64,000 bases of DNA from Pseudomonadota bacterium (GTDB lineage Bacteria; Pseudomonadota; Alphaproteobacteria; Micavibrionales; UBA2020). A program made the translations under genes and the position numbers. A model generated the notes under the pieces. That model was not told where the DNA came from. It ran no database searches and saw nothing but the letters and a program-made list of their open reading frames with translations. The DNA lies in the NCBI GenBank assembly GCA_021845905.1, contig JAJZVA010000003.1, positions 137,169 through 201,168 of the forward strand, in the 5' to 3' direction. The first letter of the stretch is position 1; each line of letters starts with the position of its first letter. Below are positions 26,808-36,081 of the stretch, piece by piece.

Positions 26808-28016
26808 ATGACGAAGCTTATGAAATCAACGGTCATACTCTGCGCCGACGACTTCGGCATCAGCCCCGGCGTCAACCGCGCCATTCTCGACCTTGCGGCG
26901 CGCGGCAGGCTGTCGGCGGTGAGCTGCATGAGCGGCGGCGAATCTTTCGCCGAAGGCGCGGCGCTGCTGAAGCCGCTGGCGGGAAATATCGACGTCGGCC
27001 TGCACCTCACCTTCACCAATCTCGCGCCGCTGACCCAAGACTGGGGCGCGAAATTCCCGCCGCTCAAGAAACTGATCGTCGAAAGCTGGCTGCGGCGGCT
27101 GGACGCGCGCGCGGTTGAAAACGAAGTGCGCGCGCAGTTTCAAAACTTCGTCCGGCACTGGGGCAAACCGCCGGATTTCATCGACGGCCACCAGCACGTC
27201 CACATCCTGCCGCAAATCCGTGAGGCGCTGCTCAAAGTCCGCGCGGAGCTGGCGCCGCAATCGTGGATGCGCAACGTCGTCGACGCGCAAACCGCGCGGG
27301 GCGGGCTCAAGGGCGCGGTGATGGCGGTGCTCGGCTGGCGGCTCCTCGAAATGATGAACAAGAAGAACATCGCCCACAACATGCTCTTTCGCGGCGCGTA
27401 TGATTATTCGAGGCCTGCCGACTTTCCCGCGCTGATGGAAGAATGGATCGCGGAGGAAGAACCGGTGCTGGTCTATTGCCATCCGGGCTTCCCCGACAAA
27501 ATCCTCGCCGCGCACGACGACGTGCTGGAGCCGCGCCGCGCCGAATACGATTTTCTCGACGGCGCGCAATGGGGCGCCCGGCTGAAAGACGGCGCGGTGA
27601 CGCTGCAAAGGCGGCCGCCCGCGGGCGCGCACGCGCTCTTCGCCCTGTCGCGGCAGATGCTCCGCTTTCTCATGACCGGCGGGGTCAACACGCTGTTCGG
27701 CTACTTCGTCTACGTCTGCGGCATCGTGCTGTTCAACCTGCATTACTTCTGGGCGGTGATGTGGTCTTACATCATCGGCACGACCTTCAGCTTCGTCACC
27801 TTCCGCGCCTTCGTCTTCACCGGCGGCGGGCGCGGCCTGTTGCAGAGCTATCTGCGCTTCATCCCGACCTACATCGCGCTGTTCGTCATCAATGAAATCC
27901 TCCTCTTCGCCTTCGTCGACGTCATGAACTGGAACAAGCTGATCGCGCAAGCGGGCGTGATTCCAGTCTGCGCCGCGCTCTCCTTCGTCATCAACAAAAT
28001 ATTCGTGTTCAAATGA
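26808..28016 (+). CDS. fusion: ChbG/YdjC-type deacetylase + GtrA-type flippase domain
   Basis: 402 residues. Residues 1 to about 265 are a YdjC/ChbG-family carbohydrate deacetylase: LCADDFGISPGVNRAI holds the metal-binding Asp pair, FIDGHQHVHILPQIR the His ligands, and VYCHPGFPD closes the site. Residues about 280-402 form a GtrA-type domain with four membrane helices (RFLMTGGVNTLFGYFVYVCG through FVINKIFVFK). GtrA proteins are thought to flip lipid-linked sugars. The fusion would couple deacetylation of a lipid-linked amino sugar with its transfer across the membrane. The last 4 bases overlap the ArnT-like gene. Confidence 0.9.
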   Translation: MTKLMKSTVILCADDFGISPGVNRAILDLAARGRLSAVSCMSGGESFAEGAALLKPLAGNIDVGLHLTFTNLAPLTQDWGAKFPPLKKLIVESWLRRLDARAVENEVRAQFQNFVRHWGKPPDFIDGHQHVHILPQIREALLKVRAELAPQSWMRNVVDAQTARGGLKGAVMAVLGWRLLEMMNKKNIAHNMLFRGAYDYSRPADFPALMEEWIAEEEPVLVYCHPGFPDKILAAHDDVLEPRRAEYDFLDGAQWGARLKDGAVTLQRRPPAGAHALFALSRQMLRFLMTGGVNTLFGYFVYVCGIVLFNLHYFWAVMWSYIIGTTFSFVTFRAFVFTGGGRGLLQSYLRFIPTYIALFVINEILLFAFVDVMNWNKLIAQAGVIPVCAALSFVINKIFVFK

Positions 28017-29479
28017 AAAAAGAATCCTGTTGCAAGATATCCTTCCCCAAACGCGCGTTCATCGCCTTCGCCACGCTGCTCTCCGTCCGCCTCGCGGGCA
28101 TGTGGATGATCCCCCTCAATGAAACGACCGAGGCGCGCTACGGCGAAATGGCGCGCAAGATGCTGGTCTCCGGCGACTGGGTGACGCTGTGGCACGAATA
28201 CGGCGTGCCGTTCTGGGCGAAACCTCCCCTGTACGCCTGGCTCTCCGCCGCCTCGATGGGCGCGCTGGGCGTTTCCGCCTTCGCCGCAAGGCTGCCGTCG
28301 CTGATCCTCTCCGCCGTGATGTGCTGGCTGGTGTATGACGCGGCGAAACGCAGGGAGAAAAAAGACGGCCTGACGCAGGGCGGCGGGAAAAACGCGGGCC
28401 TGACCGCCGCGCTGGTGCTGGCGTCCTCCGCCGGATTCTACGTCGCCGCAGGCACGGTGATGACAGACCCGTCGCTGGTCTTCTGCACCATGGTGGTGCA
28501 GCTCGCCTTCTGGCACGCGCTGCACGACGACAGGCATCCGAAAACATGGTCGTGGATCTTCTTCATCGGCTGCGGGTTCGGGCTGCTCTCCAAAGGGCCG
28601 GTCGCGCTGGTGCTGCCGGGGCTGCCGGTGTTCTTCTGGGTCCTGATCAGGAAGGAATGGAAGGCGCTGTGGCGGAAACTGCCGTGGATCAGGGGCACGG
28701 CCCTCACCTTCGCCATCGCCGCGCCGTGGTACGTCATGGCGGAGATCCGCACGCCGGGCTTTTTGAAATATTTCATCGTCGGCGAAAACATCCGCCGCTT
28801 TCTCGACCCGCACTGGAAGGGCGACCTTTACGGCTTCGCCCACGCCTATCCTTACGGCTCGATCTGGCTTTTCGGCGTCGCCGGCCTCTTTCCGTGGAGC
28901 CTCGTCGCGCTGAAATGGGCGCGCGCGCGCCTGACGACGCAGGACGGCTGGATTTTGTATCTCGTCCTGTGGAACGTCGCCAGCCTCGCCTTCTTCACCT
29001 TCTGCGCCAACATCATCTGGCCTTACGTGCTGATGATGCAGCCGGGCTTCGCGCTGCTCTTCGCCGCCTATGCCGCGCGAGAGGAGAATTTCATCCGCAA
29101 GTTCGTGCCGCTGACGGCGCTGACGGCGGCGCTGCTCGCCGCGGGCGCGATTTTCGCCTTCAAGGCCTATCCGCAAAAAATCGCCAACGACCAGGCGGAC
29201 ATCGTCGCCGCGTGGAAGGACACGAACCCCGCACCCAACAGCCATCTCCTTTTCTGGAGCAACCGCATGGAGTTTTCGGCGGAATTCTATTCCGGCGGGC
29301 GCGCCTTCGTCACCAGCGATCCGCGCGCGGCGGAATTGCTGCTCACCGACAAAACCCGCGACTGCATCATCGCCTACGCCTACAACGAGGACACGCTGCC
29401 GAAAAAAGTCCGCGCCGCCTTCCACGAGGTGACGCGCATCACCAACCACCGCGGGACAAGGATTTTATTGTGCCAGTAA
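28013..29479 (+). CDS. ArnT-like glycosyltransferase (GT39/GT83 family)
   Basis: 488 residues with about 11 to 12 membrane helices. The first periplasmic loop reads PLNETTEARYGEMARKML, with the acidic residues expected for the catalytic site of ArnT/PMT enzymes (usually D/E before ARY). Then comes EYGVPFWAKPPLYAWLSA. These enzymes move a sugar from undecaprenyl phosphate to lipid A or protein on the periplasmic side. With GtrB-like, deacetylase and GtrA functions next to it, transfer of a deacetylated amino sugar to lipid A is the best reading. The acceptor cannot be proven from sequence. Confidence 0.88.
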   Translation: MKKESCCKISFPKRAFIAFATLLSVRLAGMWMIPLNETTEARYGEMARKMLVSGDWVTLWHEYGVPFWAKPPLYAWLSAASMGALGVSAFAARLPSLILSAVMCWLVYDAAKRREKKDGLTQGGGKNAGLTAALVLASSAGFYVAAGTVMTDPSLVFCTMVVQLAFWHALHDDRHPKTWSWIFFIGCGFGLLSKGPVALVLPGLPVFFWVLIRKEWKALWRKLPWIRGTALTFAIAAPWYVMAEIRTPGFLKYFIVGENIRRFLDPHWKGDLYGFAHAYPYGSIWLFGVAGLFPWSLVALKWARARLTTQDGWILYLVLWNVASLAFFTFCANIIWPYVLMMQPGFALLFAAYAAREENFIRKFVPLTALTAALLAAGAIFAFKAYPQKIANDQADIVAAWKDTNPAPNSHLLFWSNRMEFSAEFYSGGRAFVTSDPRAAELLLTDKTRDCIIAYAYNEDTLPKKVRAAFHEVTRITNHRGTRILLCQ

Positions 29480-29501
29480 ATTAATGTTCGGTTTTCTTCG
29501 C

Positions 29502-29554
29502 CCGCACGCTGGCTGATTTCAGCTGTCCGCAGGCGGCGGGAATATCCTGTCCGC
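29502..29554. repeat. 53-base direct repeat of the rlmN 3' end (outer copy)
   Basis: Bases 29502-29554 match 29621-29673, inside the last codons of rlmN, at 52 of 53 positions, 119 bases apart. The outer copy has an open frame that reproduces the end of RlmN ([19 protein letters not shown]) but lacks the rest of the gene. Sequences immediately beyond the 53 bases diverge quickly. A small CCGGC/GCCGG hairpin lies between the copies. Confidence 0.9.
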
Positions 29555-29599
29555 CCCGGCTTCGCCGGAATATAAATTTCAGCGCGGACGCTTTCCAGC

Positions 29600-30733
29600 T
29601 CACTCCGTCGTTTTTCTGATCCGCACGCTGGCTGATTTCAGCTGTCCGCAGGCGGCGAGAATATCCTGTCCGCGCGGCCGCCGCACCGGCGCGTCCAGAC
29701 CCGCGCCCTGCAAAATACGCGCAAAGCCATGCACGCGGTTGTTGCTTGACGTCTCGAATTCCGCGCCCGCCCACGGGTTGAAGGGGATCAAATTGACCTT
29801 GCAGGGAATGCCCGCGAGCAATTTCACCAGCGCGCGCGCCTGATCGTCGCTGTCGTTGACGTCTTTCAGCATCACGTATTCGAAGGTGATGCGCCGCTGC
29901 TCGCTGAGAGAGGGATAATTGCGGCAGGCGTCCAGCAATTCGGCGAGCGGATATTTCTTGTTGATCGGCATGATCTTCGAACGCAACGCGTCGTCCGGCG
30001 CGTGCAGCGAGATGGCGAGGTTGACGTTGAGCTCCTCCCCGCACTGCACGATCTGCGGCACGACGCCGGAGGTGGAGAGCGTGATGCGCCGCCTGGAGAT
30101 GTTGAGGCCGTCGGCGTCCATGCAGATTTTGAGCGCCTTTGAAACATTGTCGTAGTTGTACAGCGGCTCGCCCATGCCCATCATCACGATATTGGTCAGT
30201 TCGCGGTCATCGGCCTGTTTTTCGCCCGCCTTCGGCCACTCGCCCAAAACGTCGCGGGCGTGCAGGATCTGCTGCAAAATTTCCTCCGCGCCCAAATTGC
30301 GCACCAGCGGCTGCGTGCCGGTGTGGCAGAACTTGCAGGTCAGCGTGCAGCCGACTTGGCTCGAGACGCAGAGCGTGCCGCGTTTTTCCTCGGGGATGTA
30401 CACCGTCTCGACCATCTGCCCGTCGGAAAGCTTCAAGAGCCACTTGATCGTGCCGTCGGACGATTTCTGCTCCGCCGCCACGGCGGGACGTTCGATGGAA
30501 TATTTTTCGGCGAGACGCGCGCGCAGGTCCCTGGGCAAATTCGCCATGGCGGAGAAATTCTTCACGCCGCGATGATAGATCCAGTTCCACACCTGTTTGG
30601 CGCGAAACTTCGGCACGCCCGCTTCTTCCATCACCGCCTGCATCTCGGGCAGCGACAGGCCGATCAGCGGCACCTGCCCCGCGGCGTTGGCTGCGGGCGC
30701 GGCGAAACGTCCTGAATGCGAAGCGATGCTCAT
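29600..30733 (-). CDS. rlmN: dual-specificity 23S rRNA/tRNA adenine-C2 methyltransferase
   Basis: Radical-SAM enzyme that methylates A2503 of 23S rRNA and A37 of some tRNAs. 377 residues. The cluster motif [11 protein letters not shown] lies near residue 125. The resolving-Cys region near the C-terminus (AACGQLK) contains the conserved Cys of the methyl-transfer mechanism, and [12 protein letters not shown] is also typical. The final 25 codons are duplicated downstream (29502-29554). It converges on the ArnT-like gene. Confidence 0.95.
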   Translation of the reverse strand: MSIASHSGRFAAPAANAAGQVPLIGLSLPEMQAVMEEAGVPKFRAKQVWNWIYHRGVKNFSAMANLPRDLRARLAEKYSIERPAVAAEQKSSDGTIKWLLKLSDGQMVETVYIPEEKRGTLCVSSQVGCTLTCKFCHTGTQPLVRNLGAEEILQQILHARDVLGEWPKAGEKQADDRELTNIVMMGMGEPLYNYDNVSKALKICMDADGLNISRRRITLSTSGVVPQIVQCGEELNVNLAISLHAPDDALRSKIMPINKKYPLAELLDACRNYPSLSEQRRITFEYVMLKDVNDSDDQARALVKLLAGIPCKVNLIPFNPWAGAEFETSSNNRVHGFARILQGAGLDAPVRRPRGQDILAACGQLKSASVRIRKTTE

Positions 30734-30748
30734 GGGAAAAAATCAGCC

Positions 30749-30991
30749 TTAGCTGAAATGGAAATCCTGAACATGGCCTTTATCATCCAGCCATGCGGTG
30801 ATGCGCTTCTGTCCGCGGTCATGAGAGGGCGCGTCTCCATAGTGGCGCACGCGCGCTTCGGCATAGCCGGCCTTTTCGGCTTCGGCGTAAAAAAGCTGCT
30901 CGAGCTGCTCGTTGAAATAACGCCCGACCATGGTGTTGAAGATTTCACTGAACACGCCTTTTTCGTTGTGCTTGTTTCTCTCGAATTTCAT
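30749..30991 (-). CDS. 80-aa hypothetical protein
   Basis: 80 residues, charged and aromatic, no signal or membrane segment: NTMVGRYFNEQLEQLFYAEAEKAGYAEARV, then HYGDAPSHDRGQKRITAWLDDKGHVQDF, which looks like a small alpha-beta fold. It lies 15 bases upstream of rlmN on the same strand and has a TTGACA box 70 bases upstream. No family recognised. The start codon is the only ATG in a sensible place. Confidence 0.6.
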   Translation of the reverse strand: MKFERNKHNEKGVFSEIFNTMVGRYFNEQLEQLFYAEAEKAGYAEARVRHYGDAPSHDRGQKRITAWLDDKGHVQDFHFS

Positions 30992-31036
30992 TTCAAGCCG
31001 GATCCTTTGTCCTCACTATTGCATAACCGTCCATAA

Positions 31037-31065
31037 TCACTACCCAATATATCAACTTATGTCAA
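31037..31065 (-). promoter_or_regulatory. possible promoter for the 80-aa gene and rlmN
   Basis: On the minus strand TTGACA (31065-31060), a 17-base spacer and TAGTGA (31042-31037). The -35 box is perfect but the -10 is weak. The -35 region shares the 16-base string TTATGTCAATAAAATT (plus strand) with the promoter at 5389-5417. Confidence 0.4.
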
Positions 31066-31117
31066 TAAAATTGTATATCATATTGATTATCAAAGCAGAT
31101 ATGCCATAAATGAAAAT

Positions 31118-31855
31118 ATGAAACCGATCATCATGATCCCCGCGCGACTCGCCTCGACGCGCCTGCCGAACAAACCGCTCGCCGACATCCACGGCCTGCC
31201 GATGATCGTGCAGGTGATGAAACGGGCGGAAGAATCGGATCTTGGCCGCATCGTCGTCGCCTGCGCCGAACAAGAGATCAGGGACGCGGTCGAAAAGGCG
31301 GGCGGCGAAGCGGTCTTGACCGATCCCGATCTGCCTTCCGGCTCTGACCGCATCCGCGCCGCGCTCCAAACCGTCGATCCGCAAAAAGAATACGACGCCG
31401 TGATCAACGTGCAGGGCGATTTGCCGACGCTCGACCCGAAACTCATCCAGACCGCCTTCGACCTGCTGAAAGACAAAGACGTCTCCATCGGCACGCTCGG
31501 CGCGGTGATCGTGAAAGAAACGGAAAAGGCCAATCCCAACGTCGTGAAGGCCGTGGCGGAGATCGATTTCGCGTCCGGCCAAAAACAGGGCCGCGCGCTC
31601 TACTTCACCCGCGCGACCGCGCCCGCCAACGACGGGCCGCTGCTGCACCACATCGGGCTTTACGCCTACAGGCGCGACGCTTTGGAAAAATTCGTCGCCG
31701 CCAAACCCGCCGCGCTCGAACGCCGCGAAAAGCTGGAACAGCTCCGCGCGCTGGCCTTGGGGATGCGCATCGACATCGCCGTCGTGGAAACCGTGCCTCT
31801 CGGAGTCGACACGCGGGAAGACCTCGACGCCGCGCGGCGCATGCTGAAAAAATAG
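31118..31855 (+). CDS. kdsB: 3-deoxy-manno-octulosonate cytidylyltransferase
   Basis: Activates Kdo to CMP-Kdo for LPS inner core synthesis. 245 residues. The N-terminal [20 protein letters not shown] is the nucleotide-binding signature. DLPSGSDRI near residue 71 and [11 protein letters not shown] near residue 97 carry the metal-binding Asp. [13 protein letters not shown] near residue 185 and [10 protein letters not shown] at the end complete the family pattern. It confirms a Kdo-containing LPS. Divergent from the 80-aa gene across an AT-rich gap. Confidence 0.96.
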   Translation: MKPIIMIPARLASTRLPNKPLADIHGLPMIVQVMKRAEESDLGRIVVACAEQEIRDAVEKAGGEAVLTDPDLPSGSDRIRAALQTVDPQKEYDAVINVQGDLPTLDPKLIQTAFDLLKDKDVSIGTLGAVIVKETEKANPNVVKAVAEIDFASGQKQGRALYFTRATAPANDGPLLHHIGLYAYRRDALEKFVAAKPAALERREKLEQLRALALGMRIDIAVVETVPLGVDTREDLDAARRMLKK

Positions 31856-31871
31856 CGCGGAAAGGCAGCCG

Positions 31872-32255
31872 GTGACTTTTGAACTGATCAATCCGTACGC
31901 GCTGCTCGCCTTGCTGCTGGGGCCGCGGATCTGGAGCCTTTTTCTCCACACGCACCTGCCCTGGCCGGGGCTGAAGGGCACGATCCTCTCCGGCGCCGTG
32001 CCGACGCATCTGTACGCGACGCTGCGGAACCTGCCGCAGGCAGCGGCGGACAGCATGATCCGTCTGGCCGTATTCTCCCTGCTTTATCTGACGGGCGTCG
32101 CCGATGGAAAAACCATCGCCTGCGCTGTCTCTTTCCTCTGTCTTTACAACAGCTTCATCCACGCCAACTGCCGCTGGCGCTCGGCATCGGCGCAGGCCAG
32201 AAGAACTACCCGCAAAGCTTCTGGCGGCAGCTCGTCCATCCTTTTCTTTGGATAA
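31872..32255 (+). pseudogene. degenerate membrane protein, possibly a frameshifted fatty-acid hydroxylase remnant
   Basis: A GTG-started frame of 127 residues with two hydrophobic helices (LAVFSLLYLTGVA and IACAVSFLCLYNSFIHAN). The segment from LRNLP to SFIHAN faintly resembles the membrane part of sterol desaturase/fatty acid hydroxylase proteins. After HAN the frame turns into a Ser/Arg-rich tail. In another frame the same bases read PLALGIGAGQKNYPQSFW and end at TAA 32258-32260, which looks more protein-like, so a frameshift near 32165-32175 is likely. The His-cluster half of such enzymes is absent. Low certainty on family. Confidence 0.35.
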
Positions 32256-32264
32256 AATAACGCT

Positions 32265-33164
32265 TCAGGGCGCGGGCGCTTTTTCGCCGGGCGCGGGGCG
32301 CAGCCGTTCGGCGGCGGCCAGCCTCGTTTCGTAAGCGCCGGCCATGCGGGCGGCGTCTTTGGTTTTATCGATCGCGGCGGGATCGTCCCAGCCCGCGACG
32401 AGTTTTCCCTCCTCTTTGTAAACCGCGCACAACTTGAAGAACTGCTGCATTTTCGCGGGATCGGCGGGGCCGGACGCATCCGGCCAGGCGTCGTCGAGCG
32501 CCTGACGCAACGGCCTGTATAAGGTTTCCGCCGCGGCCCTGGCTTCGAGCGCGAAGGCGCTTTCGCGCGCCGGATCTTCCTTCTCGAGCGCCCGCCCGAG
32601 AACAGACACGCGCTCCGTCAGTTCACTGACGGCGCCGCGGTCGATGACGACCGGAACGCCTTCGGGAAAGAGCGGCATTTTGACGGGCAACCGCCCGAAA
32701 TTCACGAATTGAAAATCCGAAAAATTCACGTCTTGCGCGCGCAGGCGCTCTTTCAAAAAGACCAGTTGCGCCATGCTGCCGCCGACATGGCAGGCGGGGC
32801 AAACGGCCACGACGGCCATTCCCGCGTCGATCGACTTCAGCGGTTGCAAAACCCACGGCGCGCCCTTGACTTGCGCGGGCGTGGCGTATCGCTTTTCCTC
32901 GATGCGCAAAACAAGACCGTAGCGCGACAGGAAGACAAGCTGCCCTTCGCTGCCTTTCATGAATTCGGCGCTCGACACGGGAGGCGGCAGGCCGAGCTTG
33001 CCGAAAACGCCGAGAATATTCCTGACCGTCGCGTCGTCGTATCTGAGAAAATGTTCGCCGCGCAAACAACCGGTGAAGGGCGTGGCCGGAATGGCGGGTT
33101 CTTGCGCCGCATGGCCGAAGGCGCCGGAAAGTTTCTCTCTGACAATGGACAGGACGTTTCTCAT
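32265..33164 (-). CDS. hypothetical protein
   Basis: 299 residues from MRNVLSIVREK; an earlier in-frame ATG (33203) would add 13 residues. No signal peptide. Features: FTGCLRGEHFLRYDDATVRNIL near the start; RYGLVLRIEEKRYATP, then GAPWVLQPLKSIDAG around residue 100; a CPACH motif (VAVCPACHVGGS) near residue 120; and a helical C-terminal half with charged residues. The 'VLRIEE...WVLQPL' strand pattern is a little like a kinase N-lobe but no catalytic motifs follow. I do not recognise it. The AT-rich 174 bases before the next gene hold an odd palindrome (GTTAAA-A-TTTAAC). Confidence 0.6.
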   Translation of the reverse strand: MRNVLSIVREKLSGAFGHAAQEPAIPATPFTGCLRGEHFLRYDDATVRNILGVFGKLGLPPPVSSAEFMKGSEGQLVFLSRYGLVLRIEEKRYATPAQVKGAPWVLQPLKSIDAGMAVVAVCPACHVGGSMAQLVFLKERLRAQDVNFSDFQFVNFGRLPVKMPLFPEGVPVVIDRGAVSELTERVSVLGRALEKEDPARESAFALEARAAAETLYRPLRQALDDAWPDASGPADPAKMQQFFKLCAVYKEEGKLVAGWDDPAAIDKTKDAARMAGAYETRLAAAERLRPAPGEKAPAP

Positions 33165-33338
33165 GTTTCTATGGCCGCATTCCGTTTCAGGCCATTGTAA
33201 CATAATAAAAGTTAAAATTTAACTTATGAAAAAAAAATATATAATACCATAATATTAATGGATATTTTCCCGTGACCGCCTCCGTCGTGCGTGTTAGGGT
33301 TTTGGCGTGTAAAACTCTTTCGGGAAGGATCAAGACCC

Positions 33339-33530
33339 ATGGCCACGCACGCCCATCTCGCCGCCAAGCTTCTGCGCGACGCCGCGACTTTTTTCAGAAA
33401 CGTCGGCGCGCAAAACCCGCCGCTGAAGGAGCAGATGGACGATAACGCCTCGGTCTACGATCAGGTGGCGGACCTCGTCGAAAACGACCCGATGGGCGAT
33501 CTTGACATCGGCGACGGCGAAAGCAAGTAA
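33339..33530 (+). CDS. 63-aa conserved small protein
   Basis: ATG preceded by GGAAGG. 63 residues, acidic: HAHLAAKLLRDAATFFRNVG, then PLKEQMDDNASVYDQVADLVENDP. An amphipathic helix is followed by an acidic tail (DLDIGDGESK). It resembles small uncharacterised alphaproteobacterial proteins of the same length. It stands alone upstream of ftsK. Function unknown. Confidence 0.65.
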   Translation: MATHAHLAAKLLRDAATFFRNVGAQNPPLKEQMDDNASVYDQVADLVENDPMGDLDIGDGESK

Positions 33531-33663
33531 CCGGCGGCGCGGGCTGACGTCCGCGCAAAAATAATCTTCCCGCTTTTTACGCCATAAAACCCGCCTTCTC
33601 TTGAGATCGGATGCGGCTGTGACTATAATTGCCCTTAAGGGAGCGAGGGGAGACAAGACCGGC

Positions 33664-36081
33664 ATGGGGATTTTTTCACGTAAATCAGGCGGCAAACTGC
33701 GCGTCAAAAAGCGCCAAAGACCGCCGTTGCTGCCTGCGGCGGCGCAAGCTTTCATCGCCCGCCGCCTGACGGACGCCGCGGGCGCGGGCTTTGTCGCGCT
33801 GGGCCTCAGCCTCGCGCTCTCGTTCCTCACCTTCGACCCCGCCGATCCGTCGTTCGACACCGCCGCCACCGGCGCGAAGATCCACAACCTCTTCGGCAGC
33901 TTCGGCGCGCACACGGCGGACCTCCTGTTGCAGACGCTCGGGCTGGCGTCGTGGCTTTTCTGCGGCGCGTTCGTCGCCTGGGGCTACCGCATCATCGCGC
34001 GCAAGCCCCTGTTCAACTTCAGCAGCAAGGTGACGATGCTGATCGTCGCGGTGCTGGCCTTTTCCGTCACGCTCGCGCGCGTGCCCGCGTTCCACGCGTG
34101 GGAGATCGGCGGCACGCACGTCAGCGCCTATCTCGGCGGCAGCGCGGGCGCGTTGCTCTTCTCCAAGCTCGGCAACCACCTGCACGGCTGGATCGGCGCA
34201 CCGGCCTTCATCTTCGTCGCGCTGTCGGCCTTCATGATCGCGACGGTGAGCTATCTTTTCGCGCTCGGCATCAGCTTCGGCGAATGGACGACGATCCTCT
34301 CGGCGGCGCGGCGCGTTTCATCGCGCGCGCTGGAAAGGTCGGGCGGCGCGATTGAAGGCTTCAGGACATGGCACGGCCGCGCCAGCGCGGAAAAATCCGC
34401 CCGCGCCCGCCGCCCGCGCATCAGCCTGAAAACCGACGCCGCGGATGAACCGGTCGCGGAAAGCGCGCCCGAACCGTCCTTCGCCGAAGCGCGGAAACCT
34501 CTGGTCGCCGAGCGCGCCGACAAGAAGAAATCCGCCGCCAGGGACACGCGGCAGAAAAACCTCAACCTCCGCCAGAGCGACGAGGACTGGGAACTGCCTT
34601 CGCTCGACCTCCTCGAAGACCGCTCCAACACCGTCGCCAAGCTCGACGAGGCGGCGCTGCAAAAGAACGCCGAGATGCTGCAATCCACCTTGAGCGACTT
34701 CGGCGTCTCCGGCGAGATTTTAAAAGTCAGCCCCGGGCCGATCGTCACCCTCTATGAAATGGAGCCCGCGCCCGGCACCAAAACCTCGCGCGTCATCGGC
34801 CTTTCGGACGACATCGCGCGGTCGATGAGCGCCGTCTCGGTGCGCGTCGCGGTCGTGCCGGGCAAGAACGCCATCGGCATGGAGCTGCCCAACGCGAAAC
34901 GCGAAACAGTGTTCTTCAAGGAGATGGCCGCCGCGCGCGACTACGAGAAAACCTCCGCCCACCTGCCGCTCGCGCTCGGCAAGAACATCTCCGGCGGCGC
35001 GGTGATCGCCGACCTCGCGCGCATGCCGCACCTGCTCGTCGCGGGCACCACCGGCTCGGGCAAATCCGTCGCCGTCAACACCATGATCCTCTCGCTGCTG
35101 TACAAGCTCTCGCCCGCGCAGTGCCGCTTCATCATGATCGACCCGAAGATGCTGGAACTGTCCGTCTATGACGACATCCCGCACCTGCTCACCCCGGTGG
35201 TGACCGAGGCCCACCGCGCCGTGACCGCGCTCAAGTGGGCGGTGCGCGAGATGGAAGACCGCTACCGCGCCATGTCCAAGCTCGGCGTGCGCAACATCGA
35301 CGGCTTCAACGCCCGCGTCAAGGAAGCGCAGGAAAAAGGCGAAGTGCTGATGCACAAGGTGCAGACGGGCTTCGACGCCGACACCGGCAAGCCGGTCTAT
35401 GAAGAGCAGCCGATGTCGATGACCGAGCTCCCCTACATCGTCATCATCGTCGACGAATTCGCCGACCTGATGCTCGTCGCGGGCAAGGAAGTCGAAAACG
35501 CCATCCAGCGCCTCGCGCAGATGGCCAGAGCCGCCGGCATCCACCTCATCATGGCGACGCAAAGGCCTTCCGTCGACGTCATCACCGGCGTCATCAAGGC
35601 GAACTTCCCGACGCGCATCTCGTTCCAGGTGACGAGCCGCATCGACAGCCGCACCATTCTCGGCGACAGCGGCGCGGAGCAGCTTCTGGGTCAGGGCGAC
35701 ATGCTTTATATGGCCGCGGGCGGGCGCCTGACGCGCGTGCACGGGCCTTTCGTCAGCGACGATGAAGTCGAAAAAGTCGTCAAGTACCTGCGGGCGCAGG
35801 GCGCGCCCGACTACATCGACGGCGTGACCGAAAACGACGAAGACGGCGGCGACGCGGGCGGCGGCTTCGGCGGCGGCGGTTCCGGCGACGATCTTTACGA
35901 TCAGGCCGTCGCCATCGTGCTGCGCGACCGCAAGGTTTCCACCAGCTATATCCAGCGGCAGCTCAGCATCGGCTACAACCGCGCCGCCAACATCATCGAC
36001 CGCATGGAAAAAGAAGGTCTCATCAGCTCTGCCAACCATGTCGGCAAGCGCGAAATCCTCGTGGAGAATTACGGCACATGA
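33664..36081 (+). CDS. ftsK: DNA translocase FtsK
   Basis: Pumps DNA at the division septum and activates XerCD recombination at dif. 805 residues from MGIFSRKSGG. The N-terminal membrane domain has about four helices within residues 30-210. A short charged linker follows (residues 215-320), much shorter than in E. coli. Then comes the motor: Walker A HLLVAGTTGSGKSVAVNT near residue 460, Walker B YIVIIVDEFADLM near residue 595. The C-terminal gamma winged helix (DRKVSTSYIQRQLSIGYNRAANIIDRMEKEG) reads KOPS sites. It overlaps the next gene by 4 bases, as in many alphaproteobacterial ftsK-lolA blocks. Confidence 0.97.
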   Translation: MGIFSRKSGGKLRVKKRQRPPLLPAAAQAFIARRLTDAAGAGFVALGLSLALSFLTFDPADPSFDTAATGAKIHNLFGSFGAHTADLLLQTLGLASWLFCGAFVAWGYRIIARKPLFNFSSKVTMLIVAVLAFSVTLARVPAFHAWEIGGTHVSAYLGGSAGALLFSKLGNHLHGWIGAPAFIFVALSAFMIATVSYLFALGISFGEWTTILSAARRVSSRALERSGGAIEGFRTWHGRASAEKSARARRPRISLKTDAADEPVAESAPEPSFAEARKPLVAERADKKKSAARDTRQKNLNLRQSDEDWELPSLDLLEDRSNTVAKLDEAALQKNAEMLQSTLSDFGVSGEILKVSPGPIVTLYEMEPAPGTKTSRVIGLSDDIARSMSAVSVRVAVVPGKNAIGMELPNAKRETVFFKEMAAARDYEKTSAHLPLALGKNISGGAVIADLARMPHLLVAGTTGSGKSVAVNTMILSLLYKLSPAQCRFIMIDPKMLELSVYDDIPHLLTPVVTEAHRAVTALKWAVREMEDRYRAMSKLGVRNIDGFNARVKEAQEKGEVLMHKVQTGFDADTGKPVYEEQPMSMTELPYIVIIVDEFADLMLVAGKEVENAIQRLAQMARAAGIHLIMATQRPSVDVITGVIKANFPTRISFQVTSRIDSRTILGDSGAEQLLGQGDMLYMAAGGRLTRVHGPFVSDDEVEKVVKYLRAQGAPDYIDGVTENDEDGGDAGGGFGGGGSGDDLYDQAVAIVLRDRKVSTSYIQRQLSIGYNRAANIIDRMEKEGLISSANHVGKREILVENYGT

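Noticed and set aside
29481-30044. A second, truncated RlmN protein
   Set aside because: Only the last 25 codons or so of RlmN are duplicated; the rest of that frame is an antisense or off-frame reading of the real rlmN gene.
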